DNA of 64,000 bases from Clavibacter capsici (GTDB taxonomy: Bacteria > Actinomycetota > Actinomycetes > Actinomycetales > Microbacteriaceae): contig NZ_CP012573.1 of NCBI RefSeq assembly GCF_001280205.1, forward strand, positions 310,001 through 374,000, written 5' to 3'. Both the position numbers and the translations under genes were made by a program. Positions 16,182 to 25,797 of this stretch are shown in pieces. How positions within the stretch are numbered: the first letter of the stretch is position 1; the number at the start of each line of letters is the position of its first letter. The notes under the pieces are model-generated. The model made no database searches and was not told the origin of the DNA. It saw nothing but the letters and a program-made list of their open reading frames with translations.

Positions 16182-17134
16182 CGCCGCTCCTCCGCGTCCG
16201 CCAGGTCGAAGACCCCCATCTCCACAAGCAGCTCCTGGCAGCGGAGGCGGGCGGGGGAGAGGTCGTAGGGCATCCGCGTGAGGGCCTGCGCCGCGGTGAG
16301 GGACCCGTGCCCCCGCGTGGGACCGGCGCCGGGCTCGTCCTCGCTGCCGTCGGCGCCGTCGGGGTGCAGGCGCTCCCACTCGTCGAAGAGCGCGTCGTCG
16401 TCCTGGTGCTGGCCCGACTCCCGGATGGCCACGTCCAACGCGCGCTCGAACGCGTGCCGCTCGGCGGCGACCTCCGCGACGCGGGGATCATCCACCGCCA
16501 CCGAGTCGTCGAGCGCCTCCTCGGAGGCGTCGACCCGGTCGGCCTGCGCGCGAAGCTCCGGGTGCGTGGCGAGCGCGATCGCCCGCGAGGCGTGCACGGC
16601 AGCGCCCAGCGGACCGAACATCCGCTCCATCACCAGGAGGGCGTCGAGGTCGGCCGGTCGCACGGATCCCGTGGGCAGGCCCTCGAGCCGGCGCGCGACG
16701 AAGTCGGAGAGCAGCCCGAGCCGGGCGCCGCGGGCGCGCATGCGCTGCACGGCCAGGCGCTGCCGCCCGATCTCCGCCTCGCGCTCGGCGAGCGAGGCCT
16801 CGAGGCGCTCCAGCATCGCGTCGGCGTCGGGGCGTGCGTCCGTGTCCGCGGCCGCCTTCGCATCGCCGGATCCCGCCCCGGCCTCCGCCGGTCCCGTGTC
16901 GAGGAGCGCCTCGCGGATGTCGCCCAGGGCGATCCCGGCGTCGACGGTCCGCAGGATCCACAGCAGCCGCATCATGTCGTCGTGGCCGTAGCGCCGGCGG
17001 TCGTCGGCGCCGCGCTCGGGCTCGGGCAGCAGGCCGATGCGGTGGTAGTGGCGGATGGCCCGCGGGGTGGTGCCGGCGAACGCGGCGGCGTCGCCGATCT
17101 TGACCGAACGGGGCGGGATGAGGGACGGATGCAT
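16178..17134 (-). CDS. MerR-family regulator with large C-terminal effector domain
   Basis: A 318-residue protein. The MerR winged helix is at the N-terminus (KIGDAAAFAGTTPRAIRHYH, then RIGLLPEPERGADDRRRYG), followed by an Ala-rich insertion and a long coiled coil (LERLEASLAEREAEIGRQRL). The remaining 170 residues form an acidic helical domain of unknown ligand. It is translationally coupled to an epoxide hydrolase and diverges from a manganese catalase, suggesting control of a small oxidant or electrophile regulon. A 20-bp palindrome lies 26 bases upstream of its start. Confidence 0.88.
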   Translation of the reverse strand: MHPSLIPPRSVKIGDAAAFAGTTPRAIRHYHRIGLLPEPERGADDRRRYGHDDMMRLLWILRTVDAGIALGDIREALLDTGPAEAGAGSGDAKAAADTDARPDADAMLERLEASLAEREAEIGRQRLAVQRMRARGARLGLLSDFVARRLEGLPTGSVRPADLDALLVMERMFGPLGAAVHASRAIALATHPELRAQADRVDASEEALDDSVAVDDPRVAEVAAERHAFERALDVAIRESGQHQDDDALFDEWERLHPDGADGSEDEPGAGPTRGHGSLTAAQALTRMPYDLSPARLRCQELLVEMGVFDLADAEERR

Positions 17135-17159
17135 GGGAGGGACCTTCCTCGTCGTGGCG

Positions 17160-17179
17160 TGTGATCCCACTGGATCACA
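17160..17179. promoter_or_regulatory. Palindromic operator between MerR gene and manganese catalase
   Basis: Perfect inverted repeat TGTGATCC-CACT-GGATCACA. It lies upstream of the MerR gene in the divergent region with the catalase. It is a good candidate for autoregulation by the 318-residue MerR protein. I could not define flanking -35/-10 boxes with confidence. Confidence 0.5.
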
Positions 17180-17345
17180 TGACGCCGCGTCACCTGCAAG
17201 CCCGTCGGCCGCCGCGCCGGACACTGCGATGCCCTCGCCGATCGGCCCGACCCTGGCAACCCCCTCCGTGCGTCGCGCCCCCTCACGCGACGCGGAGCAG
17301 GGTGGAGGAGCGGCGGTTTCGCTGCACGAAGAAATAGGAGCACCT

Positions 17346-18302
17346 ATGTACTTCCACGCACAGACCTGGATCAACGAGATCGCCGACGGCGAGCCCGACC
17401 CCGCCGCCGCCAACGCGCTGCAGGAGGGCCTCGGCGGCCAGTTCGGCGAGATGCGCACGATGATGCAGTACCTCTTCCAGGCGATGAACTTCCGCGGGGC
17501 GTCGGCGAAGCCGTACCGCGACCTGATCCAGGGCGTCGGCACCGAGGAGATCAGCCACGTCGAGCTCATCGGCACCACCATCTCGCGCCTGCTCGACGGC
17601 TCGCCCGAGTACACCGGCAAGCTCACCGACCCGCTGGATACCCCCGGCGCCGGCGGCAAGACGCCCCTCAACATCGCGCTCGACACGAGCAACATCCACC
17701 ACTACCTCGTGGGCGCCCAGGGCGCGCTGCCCGTCGACTCCGCGGGCAACCCGTGGAGCGGCAGCTACGTCTACAACTCGGGCAACCTCCCGCTCGACCT
17801 GCTCTACAACGTCATGCTCGAGTCGACCGGCCGCCTGCAGAAGTGCCGCATCTACGAGATGACCGACAACCCGGTCGCCCGCGCGACCATCGCGTACCTC
17901 ATCGTCCGCGACCAGGCGCACGAGAACGCGTACGCGAAGGCGCTCGAGACGCTCGGCGTCGACTGGGGCAAGCTCCTGCCGATCCCGAAGACCAACGCGG
18001 AGCAGTTCCCCGAGGTGAAGAAGCTCGTGGACCTCGGCCTCCAGAGCAAGCAGTACAGCTTCGACCTCGACGGCAAGAGCGAGGCCGGCCGGATCTTCCA
18101 GGGCGCGTCGCCCTCGAACGACGGCACCGACCTCACCGCGACCGAGCAGGCGCCCGAGGGCTTCCCCTCCTCCATCGCCCCGGAGCGGCTCGAGGAGTTC
18201 GCGCCGGGTCTCGACAAGGACCTCCTGGCCCTCGTGCAGGAGACGGCCGAGCGCGAGCTCGCCGACATCGAGGCGTTCTACGGGCCGACGACGAAGGCCT
18301 GA
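17346..18302 (+). CDS. Manganese catalase
   Basis: Di-manganese catalase of 318 residues, normal family length (about 270-320). The four-helix bundle shows the metal ligand segments QYLFQAMNF, EEISHVELI and VRDQAHENAY, with paired Glu/His. It disproportionates hydrogen peroxide without heme, usually in the cytosol or associated with spores and biofilms. The start is supported by AGGAG (17336-17340) with a 5-base gap. The leader upstream is long and may respond to the divergent MerR. Followed by a 19-bp terminator hairpin. Confidence 0.95.
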   Translation: MYFHAQTWINEIADGEPDPAAANALQEGLGGQFGEMRTMMQYLFQAMNFRGASAKPYRDLIQGVGTEEISHVELIGTTISRLLDGSPEYTGKLTDPLDTPGAGGKTPLNIALDTSNIHHYLVGAQGALPVDSAGNPWSGSYVYNSGNLPLDLLYNVMLESTGRLQKCRIYEMTDNPVARATIAYLIVRDQAHENAYAKALETLGVDWGKLLPIPKTNAEQFPEVKKLVDLGLQSKQYSFDLDGKSEAGRIFQGASPSNDGTDLTATEQAPEGFPSSIAPERLEEFAPGLDKDLLALVQETAERELADIEAFYGPTTKA

Positions 18303-18319
18303 TCCGCCTCCCGCGTCAT

Positions 18320-18361
18320 GACGACGGCGCCGCCTCCCTCGCGGGAGGCGGCGCCGTCGTC
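18320..18361. terminator. Strong bidirectional terminator, 19-bp stem
   Basis: A perfect 19-pair stem (18320-18338 with 18343-18361) closes on the tetraloop TCGC. It sits between the convergent catalase and secreted hydrolase genes. Confidence 0.85.
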
Positions 18362-18380
18362 GTGCGGGGCGGAGTCGGCG

Positions 18381-19217
18381 TCAGCCGCAGTAGCTCATCG
18401 ACGCGCTGATGGGGCCGGTGGCTGCGGGCGCCGGGCAGATGCGCGCGGTCGCCGAGTCGTCGTCGTCGAGGTAGCGGTCGAGGAACGTGATGACGGCGTC
18501 GCGGATGGTGTCGTTCGGGGTCCGCTCCCCGCCGGCGTGCCCGACGCCCCGGAGCTCGAGGTACTGCCGCGGCGTGGAGGCCGGGAGGGACCGGTACATG
18601 CGCTTGCCCATGAGGAAGGGGAACGCGACGTGGTCGGACTGGCCGGTGATGATGAGCGACGGCGTGGTGTCCGCCCGGTACGAGACGCGCACGTCGAAGG
18701 GCATCAGGGCGATCGCGGCCCTCAGGGAGTGCCGCGCCTCGGCTGCGGCCAGGGCGCCGCCGCCTCCGAAGGAGTAGCCGAGGACGGCGACGCGGTCCGG
18801 GTCGACCTCGTCGGCCACGGCGCTCGATCCGGTGAGGTAGTCGGAGGCCGCGAGCATCTCGTCCGCCCGGGCCTGCGGGCGGTCCTGCGTGTGGAGGGTG
18901 TCGATGGTGAACACGACGAAGCCGGCGGCGGCGAGGTCGGTGCCGTACCAGCGCATGTCGGCCTGGGTGTCGCTGTAGCCGGGGGTGACGATGACGGCGC
19001 CGAGCTTCGTGCCGGCGGTCACCTCCGGGGCGAAGACCGTGCCTCCGCCGAAGCCGGACACGTCGTTGCGCGGGACGGTGATCTCATCGACCTTCCCCGC
19101 GTCGTCGGCGTGGGCGGTGACGGGGCCCGCGAGCGCCGCGGCGCAGGCGACGGCCAGGACGAAGGCGCTGGTGAGGGCGGTGGAGCGGGTGCGGAGTCGG
19201 GGGAGCAGGGGGGTCAC
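18381..19217 (-). CDS. Secreted cutinase / PET-hydrolase-like esterase
   Basis: A 278-residue alpha/beta hydrolase with a Sec signal peptide (hydrophobic stretch at 17-31, cleavage probably after AHA36). The nucleophile elbow is GYSFGGGG with Ser149; Asp195 (GQSDHVAF) and His227 (GVGHAGG) complete the triad. The oxyanion Tyr81 is in TPGYSDTQADMRW, and the segment TIDTLHTQDRPQARADEM matches the TfCut2/PETase family. Two C-terminal Cys (261, 277) can form the family disulfide. The position usually occupied by Trp after the elbow strand is Phe (MPF, about residue 174). I chose the GTG start because GGAGG lies 4 bases upstream; an ATG five codons earlier lacks a site. The native substrate may be cutin, other polyesters or triglycerides. 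Confidence 0.87.
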   Translation of the reverse strand: MTPLLPRLRTRSTALTSAFVLAVACAAALAGPVTAHADDAGKVDEITVPRNDVSGFGGGTVFAPEVTAGTKLGAVIVTPGYSDTQADMRWYGTDLAAAGFVVFTIDTLHTQDRPQARADEMLAASDYLTGSSAVADEVDPDRVAVLGYSFGGGGALAAAEARHSLRAAIALMPFDVRVSYRADTTPSLIITGQSDHVAFPFLMGKRMYRSLPASTPRQYLELRGVGHAGGERTPNDTIRDAVITFLDRYLDDDDSATARICPAPAATGPISASMSYCG

Positions 19218-19445
19218 GGTGCCTCCGGGCATCTCGGTCGTCCGCGCGGTCCTTCCCGTTCGGATCGAGGAGACCGTAGGGGGTCCACGGCGTCGGGCGG
19301 GCCGATCCTCCTCAGCGGCTGTGGCGGGGGAGGATCGCGCCCGCCTCGCTGACGGTCGAGCGGATCCGCCGACGGCTCCTGCGAGCCTCCTGATCGGATC
19401 CGGCCCAGCCGGGTCACCCGCGGAGCCCCCGCCGTAGGCTGACTC

Positions 19446-21884
19446 ATGGCCTCCGACACCGCACCCCGCGACCCCGCCGCGCCCCTCTACCTCGACGTCG
19501 TCGACGGCTGGTGGCGTGCCGCCAACTACCTCTCCGTCGGGCAGATCTACCTGCTGGACGACCCGCTGCTCGAGCGCCCGCTCACGCGCGACGACATCAA
19601 GCCGCGCCTCCTCGGGCACTGGGGCACGACGCCGCTGCTCAACTTCGTCTACGCGCACCTCAACCGCGTGATCATCGAGCGCGACCTCGACATGATCTAC
19701 ATCGCCGGCCCCGGCCACGGCGGCCCCGGCATGGTCGCGAACGCGTACCTCGACGGCACCTACTCGGAGCTGTTCTCGGCGGCGACGCCCGACCGCGAGG
19801 GGCTCCGGCACCTGTTCCGCCAGTTCTCGTTCCCGGGCGGCGTGCCGTCGCATGCGGCACCGGAGACGCCCGGATCCATCAACGAGGGCGGCGAGCTCGG
19901 CTACTCCCTCGTGCACGCGTACGGCGCGGCGCTCGACAACCCCGACCTCGTGGTCGCGTGCGTGATCGGCGACGGCGAGGCCGAGACCGCGACCCTCGCC
20001 TCCAGCTGGCACCTCGACAAGTTCCTCAACCCCGAGTCGGACGGCGCGGTGCTGCCGATCCTCAACCTCAACGGCTGGAAGATCGCGAACCCCACGGTGC
20101 TCGCCCGCATCCCCGAGGAGGAGCTGCTCGCGCTGTTCACGGGCTACGGCTACTCCCCGCGGATCGTCTCGGGCGGCTTCGACGGCGAGGACCACTTCGC
20201 GGTGCACGAGCGCTTCGCGACCGCGCTGGCCGACGCGCTCGACGAGATCAGCCGGATCCAGCTGGCGGCCCGCACGGGCGGCAGCGAGGAGCGCCCCGCC
20301 TGGCCCATGCTGATCCTCCGCACGCCGAAGGGCTGGACGGGACCGCGCGAGGTCGACGGCAAGCAGGTCGAGGGCACGTGGCGCGCGCACCAGGTGCCGC
20401 TCTCCGGCGTCCGCGACGACGAGGACCACCTCCGCCAGCTGCAGGAGTGGCTCGAGAGCTACCGCCCGCACGAGCTGTTCGACCGCGACGGCCGCCTCAC
20501 GCCCGCGCTCCAGCCCAACCGGCCCGCGGGCGACCGCCGGATGAGCGCCAACCCGAACGCGAACGGCGGCCTGCTGCGCCGCGACCTCGCTCTGCCGCCG
20601 CTCGAGGTGAACGCGGTGGACCTCAGCGACGGCCGCGGCGTGATCGCCGAGCCGACCCGCGTGCTCGGCGGCTGGCTGCGCGACGTGATCGCCCGCAACC
20701 CGCTCGACTTCCGGATCTTCGGCCCCGACGAGACCGCCAGCAACCGGCTCGACGACGTGTACGAGGTGACGGCCAAGGCCTGGCAGGGCGAGGTGACACC
20801 GGTCGACGAGCACCTCGCGCACGAGGGCCGGGTCATCGAGATCCTCAACGAGAACCTCACGCAGGGGCTGCTCGAGGCGTACCTGCTCACCGGGCGGCAC
20901 GGGCTCTTCACCTCCTACGAGGCGTTCATCCACATCGTCGACTCGATGTTCAACCAGTACGCGAAGTGGCTCGAGTCGAGCTCGAAGGTGGAGTGGCGGC
21001 GGCCGGTCGCGTCGTTCACGTACCTCCTCTCCTCGCACGTGTGGCGGCAGGACCACAACGGGTTCTCGCACCAGGACCCCGGCTTCCTCGACCACGTCGT
21101 GAACAAGCGCGCCGAGATCGTACGGGTGTACCTGCCGTTCGACGCGAACTCGCTGCTCGTGACGATGGACCACTGCCTCCGCGGCACGGATCTCATCAAC
21201 GTGGTCATCGCCGGCAAGCAGCCGACCGCGAGCCTGCTGTCGCTCGAGGAGGCGCGGGCGCACGGCGCGCGCGGCGTCGGCGTGTGGGAGTGGGCGGGCA
21301 CCGAGGTGCCGGGGCTCGAACCCGACGTGGTGGTCGCGTGCGCGGGCGACATCCCGACCGTGGAGGCGATGGCGGCGGTGCAGATCCTCAAGGAGGAGAT
21401 CCCGCAGCTGCGCGTGCGCTTCATCAACGTGGTCGACCTGATGCGGCTGCAGGACTCGACGCAGCACCCGCACGGGCTCGACGACGGATCCTTCGACGCG
21501 CTGTTCACGCGCGACAAGCCCGTGGTCTTCGCGTTCCACGGCTACCCGTCGCTGATCCACCGCCTCACCTACAAGCGCCACAACCACGAGAACATGCACG
21601 TGCGCGGGTTCGTCGAGCAGGGCGGCACGACCACCCCGTTCGACATGCTCATGCTCAACGACCTCGACCGGTTCCGGCTGGTGATGGACGTGATCCGCCG
21701 CGTGCCCGCGCTCGAGACCGCCTACGCGGGCCTCTCGCAGCGGATGGACGACGAGCGCGTCGCGCACCGCGTGCACACGCGCCAGTTCGGCGAGGACATG
21801 GCCGACGTGTCGGGCGCCGAGGGGCTGCCGTTCGCGGACCCGAACCGGCAGACGGCGATCGACACGGGGGACGACAACGCGTAG
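19446..21884 (+). CDS. xfp: Phosphoketolase
   Basis: Thiamine-diphosphate enzyme of 812 residues, full length for the Xfp/Xpk family. It cleaves xylulose 5-phosphate or fructose 6-phosphate with phosphate to acetyl phosphate and an aldose phosphate. Family sequence runs throughout: [14 protein letters not shown] near the N-terminus, GPGHGGPG, the ThDP motif [15 protein letters not shown] with [13 protein letters not shown], and [11 protein letters not shown] in the central domain. TAGGCT ends 5 bases before the ATG and a site is absent, so the mRNA is probably leaderless. No acetate kinase gene is adjacent. Confidence 0.96.
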   Translation: MASDTAPRDPAAPLYLDVVDGWWRAANYLSVGQIYLLDDPLLERPLTRDDIKPRLLGHWGTTPLLNFVYAHLNRVIIERDLDMIYIAGPGHGGPGMVANAYLDGTYSELFSAATPDREGLRHLFRQFSFPGGVPSHAAPETPGSINEGGELGYSLVHAYGAALDNPDLVVACVIGDGEAETATLASSWHLDKFLNPESDGAVLPILNLNGWKIANPTVLARIPEEELLALFTGYGYSPRIVSGGFDGEDHFAVHERFATALADALDEISRIQLAARTGGSEERPAWPMLILRTPKGWTGPREVDGKQVEGTWRAHQVPLSGVRDDEDHLRQLQEWLESYRPHELFDRDGRLTPALQPNRPAGDRRMSANPNANGGLLRRDLALPPLEVNAVDLSDGRGVIAEPTRVLGGWLRDVIARNPLDFRIFGPDETASNRLDDVYEVTAKAWQGEVTPVDEHLAHEGRVIEILNENLTQGLLEAYLLTGRHGLFTSYEAFIHIVDSMFNQYAKWLESSSKVEWRRPVASFTYLLSSHVWRQDHNGFSHQDPGFLDHVVNKRAEIVRVYLPFDANSLLVTMDHCLRGTDLINVVIAGKQPTASLLSLEEARAHGARGVGVWEWAGTEVPGLEPDVVVACAGDIPTVEAMAAVQILKEEIPQLRVRFINVVDLMRLQDSTQHPHGLDDGSFDALFTRDKPVVFAFHGYPSLIHRLTYKRHNHENMHVRGFVEQGGTTTPFDMLMLNDLDRFRLVMDVIRRVPALETAYAGLSQRMDDERVAHRVHTRQFGEDMADVSGAEGLPFADPNRQTAIDTGDDNA

Positions 21885-21890
21885 GAGGGA

Positions 21891-23573
21891 TCAGCCGGGC
21901 TGGCCCGCCCGAGCCGTCGCGGCGGCCGGCGCCCACGTCACGGCGATCCGGGAGTCCCTGCCCGCCCTCACGACCAGCTCGGAGCGGTCCGCGCCCGTGC
22001 CGCGGTCCCACCAGCGGACGGTGTCCACGTAGTCCTTCTGCGAGGTGACGCGCACGCGGTACGTGCCGGGATCCACCGACGCCATGAAGCCCGTGCTGCC
22101 GCCGAGGACGAACGCCCGGTGCCGCACGACGCCGTCCCGGAGGAGCTCCACCTCGACGCCGTCCATCGTGCCGAGGGCGGGCGTGCCCGTGAGGGTGGCG
22201 GTGACGGACGCGGTCACGGCGAGCCGCACGTCGACGGCCGGCAGGTCGACGCCGCGGCGGGCGGTGAGCACCGTCGCCGTCGCGAGGCTCCCCGTGCCGC
22301 CGACCCACTGGTCGGCGTACGACGGGGCCGAGTCCCGCGTGGTGCTGACGTGGACGTAGTACCGGCCCGGCGTGATGGTCGCGTGCGAGAAGCGCCCGGA
22401 GTCGTCCGTGCCGACCGGTCGGCCGGTGCCCGGGTCCGCGCCGAGCAGGGCCGCGGCCTCGGGCACCAGGCTCACGTGCGCCCCGCGGTACGGGGAGTCG
22501 TCGGGTGCGCGGACGACGCCCGTCAGTCGGCTGCCGAGGGTCAGCTCGGCGTCGATCCCGGTGACCTCCTGGCCCCAGCCGACGGTGATGCGCGTCGCCC
22601 GGTCCCGCTCGTCGGTGTCGCCGTACCACTCGCCGATGAAGCCCTGCGGGTTGGCGAAGGGCGCGCTGATCCGGACCTCGTACTGACCCGGCAGGAGCCC
22701 CGCGAGCGAGAAGCGCCCGGCGTCGTCCGTCAGGGTGGACCCCGCGAGGCCGCCGCGGACGCGGTACGCCTCGACGGTGGATCCGCGGGCCGGCGTGCCG
22801 TCGCCCAGTACGGCCGAGCCGCTGATCGTGGCGGTGCGCTTGAGGACCACGTCGAGGCGGACGGTGCCGTCGGCCTCGACGGTGAACGTGCGGCCGCCCA
22901 CGACGCCGTCGACCTCGCCGTAGTACTGGCGGATGTCGACGCCGTCGACGGTCACGGAGGCGGACAGCCGGTACTCGCCGGGCAGGACGCCGTCGATGCG
23001 GAACCGCCCGTCGACGATCGGGTCCAGCTCGGACTCGTCCGTGCCCGTGCCCGTGCCCGTGCGCCACGCGCTCACGTCACCGGACTCGATCAGGTTCCCG
23101 GGGGCGACGGAGTCGAGGTGCACGGATCCGACCACGGTGCCGGTGGCCCGGGCCGGCGGCTCGGCGGTCGCGGCCACGACCGCGGGCGTGCGGCCGCTCG
23201 TGCGGGAGGCGGGCGCGTAGCCGACGTCCCGGCCGGTGACCGTGACGGTGAGGCGCGTGCCGACGTCCGCGGCCACGGGCGAGTACGTCCAGCCCGTGGC
23301 GCCGGGGATGCGGACGTCGTCCGCGAACCAGACGTAGTCGAACAGCGCCGTGCTCCACGCGCCGGGGCGTGCGGTGAGCACGCTGCCCACCTTCACGTCG
23401 CCCGTGATGGTGGGGACGGAGGAGGTGATGGTGCCGAGGGCGACCGCCGCGGTGGGCGCGCTCATCCGGGTGGTCGTGGCGGCGGAGGCGCCCGCGGCGA
23501 GCCCCGCCTGGGCGGAGGCCACGAGGGCCAGCGAGACGAGGCCGACGAGGGCCCGACGACGTGCGAGTGGCAT
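21891..23573 (-). CDS. Secreted multi-domain repeat protein
   Basis: A 560-residue exported protein. A Sec signal peptide occupies residues 1-31 (basic start, ALVGLVSLALVASAQAGLAA core). Next comes an Ig-like module of the kind found in actinobacterial surface proteins (TITGDVKVGSVLTARPGAW, ending with TVTGRDVG). Four carboxypeptidase-regulatory-like beta-sandwich repeats follow, each with G-x-Y-R/V and a Trp/Tyr-rich end (YYGEVDGV, EWYGDTDER, QWVGGTG, RWWDRGTG). There is no cell-wall sorting signal. Such proteins usually mediate binding or matrix functions; a specific role is unknown. Confidence 0.83.
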   Translation of the reverse strand: MPLARRRALVGLVSLALVASAQAGLAAGASAATTTRMSAPTAAVALGTITSSVPTITGDVKVGSVLTARPGAWSTALFDYVWFADDVRIPGATGWTYSPVAADVGTRLTVTVTGRDVGYAPASRTSGRTPAVVAATAEPPARATGTVVGSVHLDSVAPGNLIESGDVSAWRTGTGTGTDESELDPIVDGRFRIDGVLPGEYRLSASVTVDGVDIRQYYGEVDGVVGGRTFTVEADGTVRLDVVLKRTATISGSAVLGDGTPARGSTVEAYRVRGGLAGSTLTDDAGRFSLAGLLPGQYEVRISAPFANPQGFIGEWYGDTDERDRATRITVGWGQEVTGIDAELTLGSRLTGVVRAPDDSPYRGAHVSLVPEAAALLGADPGTGRPVGTDDSGRFSHATITPGRYYVHVSTTRDSAPSYADQWVGGTGSLATATVLTARRGVDLPAVDVRLAVTASVTATLTGTPALGTMDGVEVELLRDGVVRHRAFVLGGSTGFMASVDPGTYRVRVTSQKDYVDTVRWWDRGTGADRSELVVRAGRDSRIAVTWAPAAATARAGQPG

Positions 23574-23784
23574 GGTGCTCCTGGTCCCGAGCCGCGTCCG
23601 TGCGGCGCGGGTCATGCCTACCGCGTGCTCCGCGTGCCTGTCAGGTACCCGGTTCGGGCCGGATGCGGTGCCGGCGCCCGGTGCACGCCGGCCGATGCTC
23701 GCGCCGACGGCGACCGGCGGGGTCTCCCGTACGGTGGGAGCACCGTCCGCCGACGGGATCCCGACCCGCACCCGGAGGCTCCGC

Positions 23785-24447
23785 ATGGCCGCATCCACCC
23801 GCATCCTCCCGCCCCGGATCAGCGACCCGCGGCTCGAGGGGCTGGCCGACGGCGACCCGTCCGACCTCGACGCGCACGCGTCCTTCGAGCGGCTGCGCTT
23901 CGCCGACGCCGACCTCTCGGACGCCGACCTCGTCGACATCGGGTTCGAGGAGTGCGCGCTCGAGCGGATCCGCCTGCACGAGGCCGACCTCACGGCCGCG
24001 AGCCTCGTGGACGTGCTCGCCTCCCGCCTCGACGCGCCCGTGCTGAAGGCGCCCCGGATCCGGATGCGCGACGTGCGCCTCGAGGGCTCGCGCGTCGGAT
24101 CCGCCGAGCTCTACGACGCGTCGCTCTCCTCGGTGCACATCGTCGACTGCCGCCTCGGCTTCGTGAACCTGCGCGGCTCGAAGGTCACCGACCTGCTCAT
24201 CACCGACTGCGCCATCGAGGAGCTGGACCTCCGCGGCACGTCCGGCATGCGCATCGCCTTCGCGCGCACCACCATCGGCACGCTCGACCTGGCCGACTCG
24301 AGCCTCACGCACCTCGATCTCCGCGGCGCCGAGATCCACGACCTCGACACCCCGGACGGCCTCCGCGGCGCCGTGCTCGACTCGACCCAGCTCATGGCGC
24401 TCGGCCCGGTCTTCGCGCGGCACTTCCGCGTGCGCGTGGAGGACTGA
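23785..24447 (+). CDS. Pentapeptide-repeat protein
   Basis: A 220-residue protein built largely from A(D/N)Lxx-type pentapeptides, predicted to form a right-handed quadrilateral beta helix. Clear turns include ADLSDADLVDIGFEECALE, LRGSKVTDLLITDCAIEELD and LADSSLTHLDLRGAEIHDLD. The ends are not repetitive. Members range from gyrase-protecting Qnr/MfpA proteins to proteins of unknown role; this one lacks the strict repeat regularity of MfpA, so a gyrase role is only a possibility. It is divergent from the secreted repeat protein. Confidence 0.85.
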   Translation: MAASTRILPPRISDPRLEGLADGDPSDLDAHASFERLRFADADLSDADLVDIGFEECALERIRLHEADLTAASLVDVLASRLDAPVLKAPRIRMRDVRLEGSRVGSAELYDASLSSVHIVDCRLGFVNLRGSKVTDLLITDCAIEELDLRGTSGMRIAFARTTIGTLDLADSSLTHLDLRGAEIHDLDTPDGLRGAVLDSTQLMALGPVFARHFRVRVED

Positions 24448-24463
24448 CGCGGGGACCGGGGGG

Positions 24464-24982
24464 TCAGGCGTCGGGGATGCGCAGCTTGAACCCCACGTGC
24501 GAGCGCGCGTACCCGAGCCGCTCGTAGAAGCGGTGGGCGTCGACGCGGCCGGCGTCCGACGTGAGCTGCACGAGCTCGGCGCCGAGGGCGGGCGCGGCGG
24601 CGTCGGCGACCCAGCGCATCATGGCGCCGCCGATGCCGGAGGAGCGCAGATCGCTCCGCACCCGTACGGCCTCGACCTGGAGGCGGGAGCTGCCGCGGCG
24701 GGCCATGCCGGGGATCAGGGTCAGCTGCAGCGTGCCGACGAGGGCGCCGTCGGCATCGGTCGCGACGAGCAGCTCGTTCGCGGGGTCGGCGACGATGCGC
24801 TCGAGCGCGGCGAGGTAGAGGTCCCGGTCGGCGGGATCCGCCCGGTCGCCGCGCGAGGTGCTCACCGGGTCGTCGGCGAGCAGGGCCATGAGCGGGTCGA
24901 GCTCGGCGGGCGTCGCGCGGCGGAGGATCGCGCCGTCGACGCGCGCGGCGAGCGCGACGGGGAGGACGAGGGGTGCGAGCAC
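24464..24982 (-). CDS. GNAT-family N-acetyltransferase
   Basis: A 172-residue acetyltransferase. The acetyl-CoA loop is in VRSDLRSSGIGGAMMRWV and the closing strand motif is RFYERLGYARSHVGFKL. The long open frame upstream is antisense or out-of-family sequence; the first residues of the fold fit a GTG start preceded by GGGAGGAT. It resembles the PhnO/RimI-like small-molecule acetyltransferases; acceptor unknown. Confidence 0.85.
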   Translation of the reverse strand: MLAPLVLPVALAARVDGAILRRATPAELDPLMALLADDPVSTSRGDRADPADRDLYLAALERIVADPANELLVATDADGALVGTLQLTLIPGMARRGSSRLQVEAVRVRSDLRSSGIGGAMMRWVADAAAPALGAELVQLTSDAGRVDAHRFYERLGYARSHVGFKLRIPDA

Positions 24983-25014
24983 GCCCCCATCCTCCCCGCC
25001 GCGCGCCGTCCGGG

Positions 25015-25797
25015 CTAGGCCGACGCCCGCGCCACGTGCGCGAGCAGCCGCTCGATCAGCATCCGGCGCAGCTCCACCGACGACCAGCCGTGATCCGCGC
25101 CCTCGACGGGCGTGAACGTCGCTCCCGGCAGGAGCTCGCCGTACCTGGCGCCGTAGGCGACGGGAACGATCTCGTCGGCCGTGCCGTGCAGCACGTCGAC
25201 CGGGCCGGGGTACGCGGACACGGGCCCGTAGACGTCGATGCCCGCCAGCACCTCGTCCGCGAAGCCGAGGCCGAGGCCCATGCCGGCGACGTCGACGACG
25301 CCGCGCTCGCGGGCCGCCTGGAGCGGCACGCTCATCACGCGACCGTGCTCCGTGATGTCGTCCACGACCACGCCGGCCGGCGACCACAGCGTGAGGCTCG
25401 CGACGAGCTCCGGCGCGCGGGCCGCGGCCAGCGCCGACTCGACGCCGCCGAGGCTGTGGGCGACCACGTGCACGGGTCCGCCCGCGTCCCGCGCGAGGGC
25501 GCGGATCATCGCGGACACCTGGTCGACCTCGTCGAGCAGGCGCACGTCGGCGAAGTCGCCGTCGCTCACGCCGTGCCCGAGCCGGTCGTACGCGCGCGCC
25601 GCCGTGCCCGACGCGGCCAGCGCCCGGGCGACCGGCACCCACAGTCCATGGCCGCCGGTGCCCGAGTCGCTGAAGCCGTGCACGAGGAGCGCGGCGGGGG
25701 ATCCGTGACGCACCGTCCCGTGCTCCCACCCGCGGAGCGTGCGCCCGCCGTGGTCGAGGGCGAGCGGGGCGACGCGCGGCGTTCCGGCCGCTCGCAT
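25015..25797 (-). CDS. Alpha/beta hydrolase
   Basis: A 260-residue soluble alpha/beta hydrolase. HGFSDSG forms the oxyanion loop, AHSLGG is the nucleophile elbow, HGTADEIVP contains the acid and EGADHGW the histidine. It is the second gene of an operon with padC, sharing one base of its start with the padC stop (TGATG). That coupling suggests hydrolysis of hydroxycinnamate esters to feed the decarboxylase, in the manner of a feruloyl-type esterase. This is inference from context; the sequence does not name the substrate. Confidence 0.86.
   Translation of the reverse strand: MRAAGTPRVAPLALDHGGRTLRGWEHGTVRHGSPAALLVHGFSDSGTGGHGLWVPVARALAASGTAARAYDRLGHGVSDGDFADVRLLDEVDQVSAMIRALARDAGGPVHVVAHSLGGVESALAAARAPELVASLTLWSPAGVVVDDITEHGRVMSVPLQAARERGVVDVAGMGLGLGFADEVLAGIDVYGPVSAYPGPVDVLHGTADEIVPVAYGARYGELLPGATFTPVEGADHGWSSVELRRMLIERLLAHVARASA

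Noticed and set aside
18381-21776. Open minus-strand frame of more than 1,100 codons running through the phosphoketolase gene
   Set aside because: Its translation is low-complexity His/Arg/Glu/Val-rich and antisense to a highly conserved enzyme. Only the part before 19217 is a real gene. High GC creates such frames.
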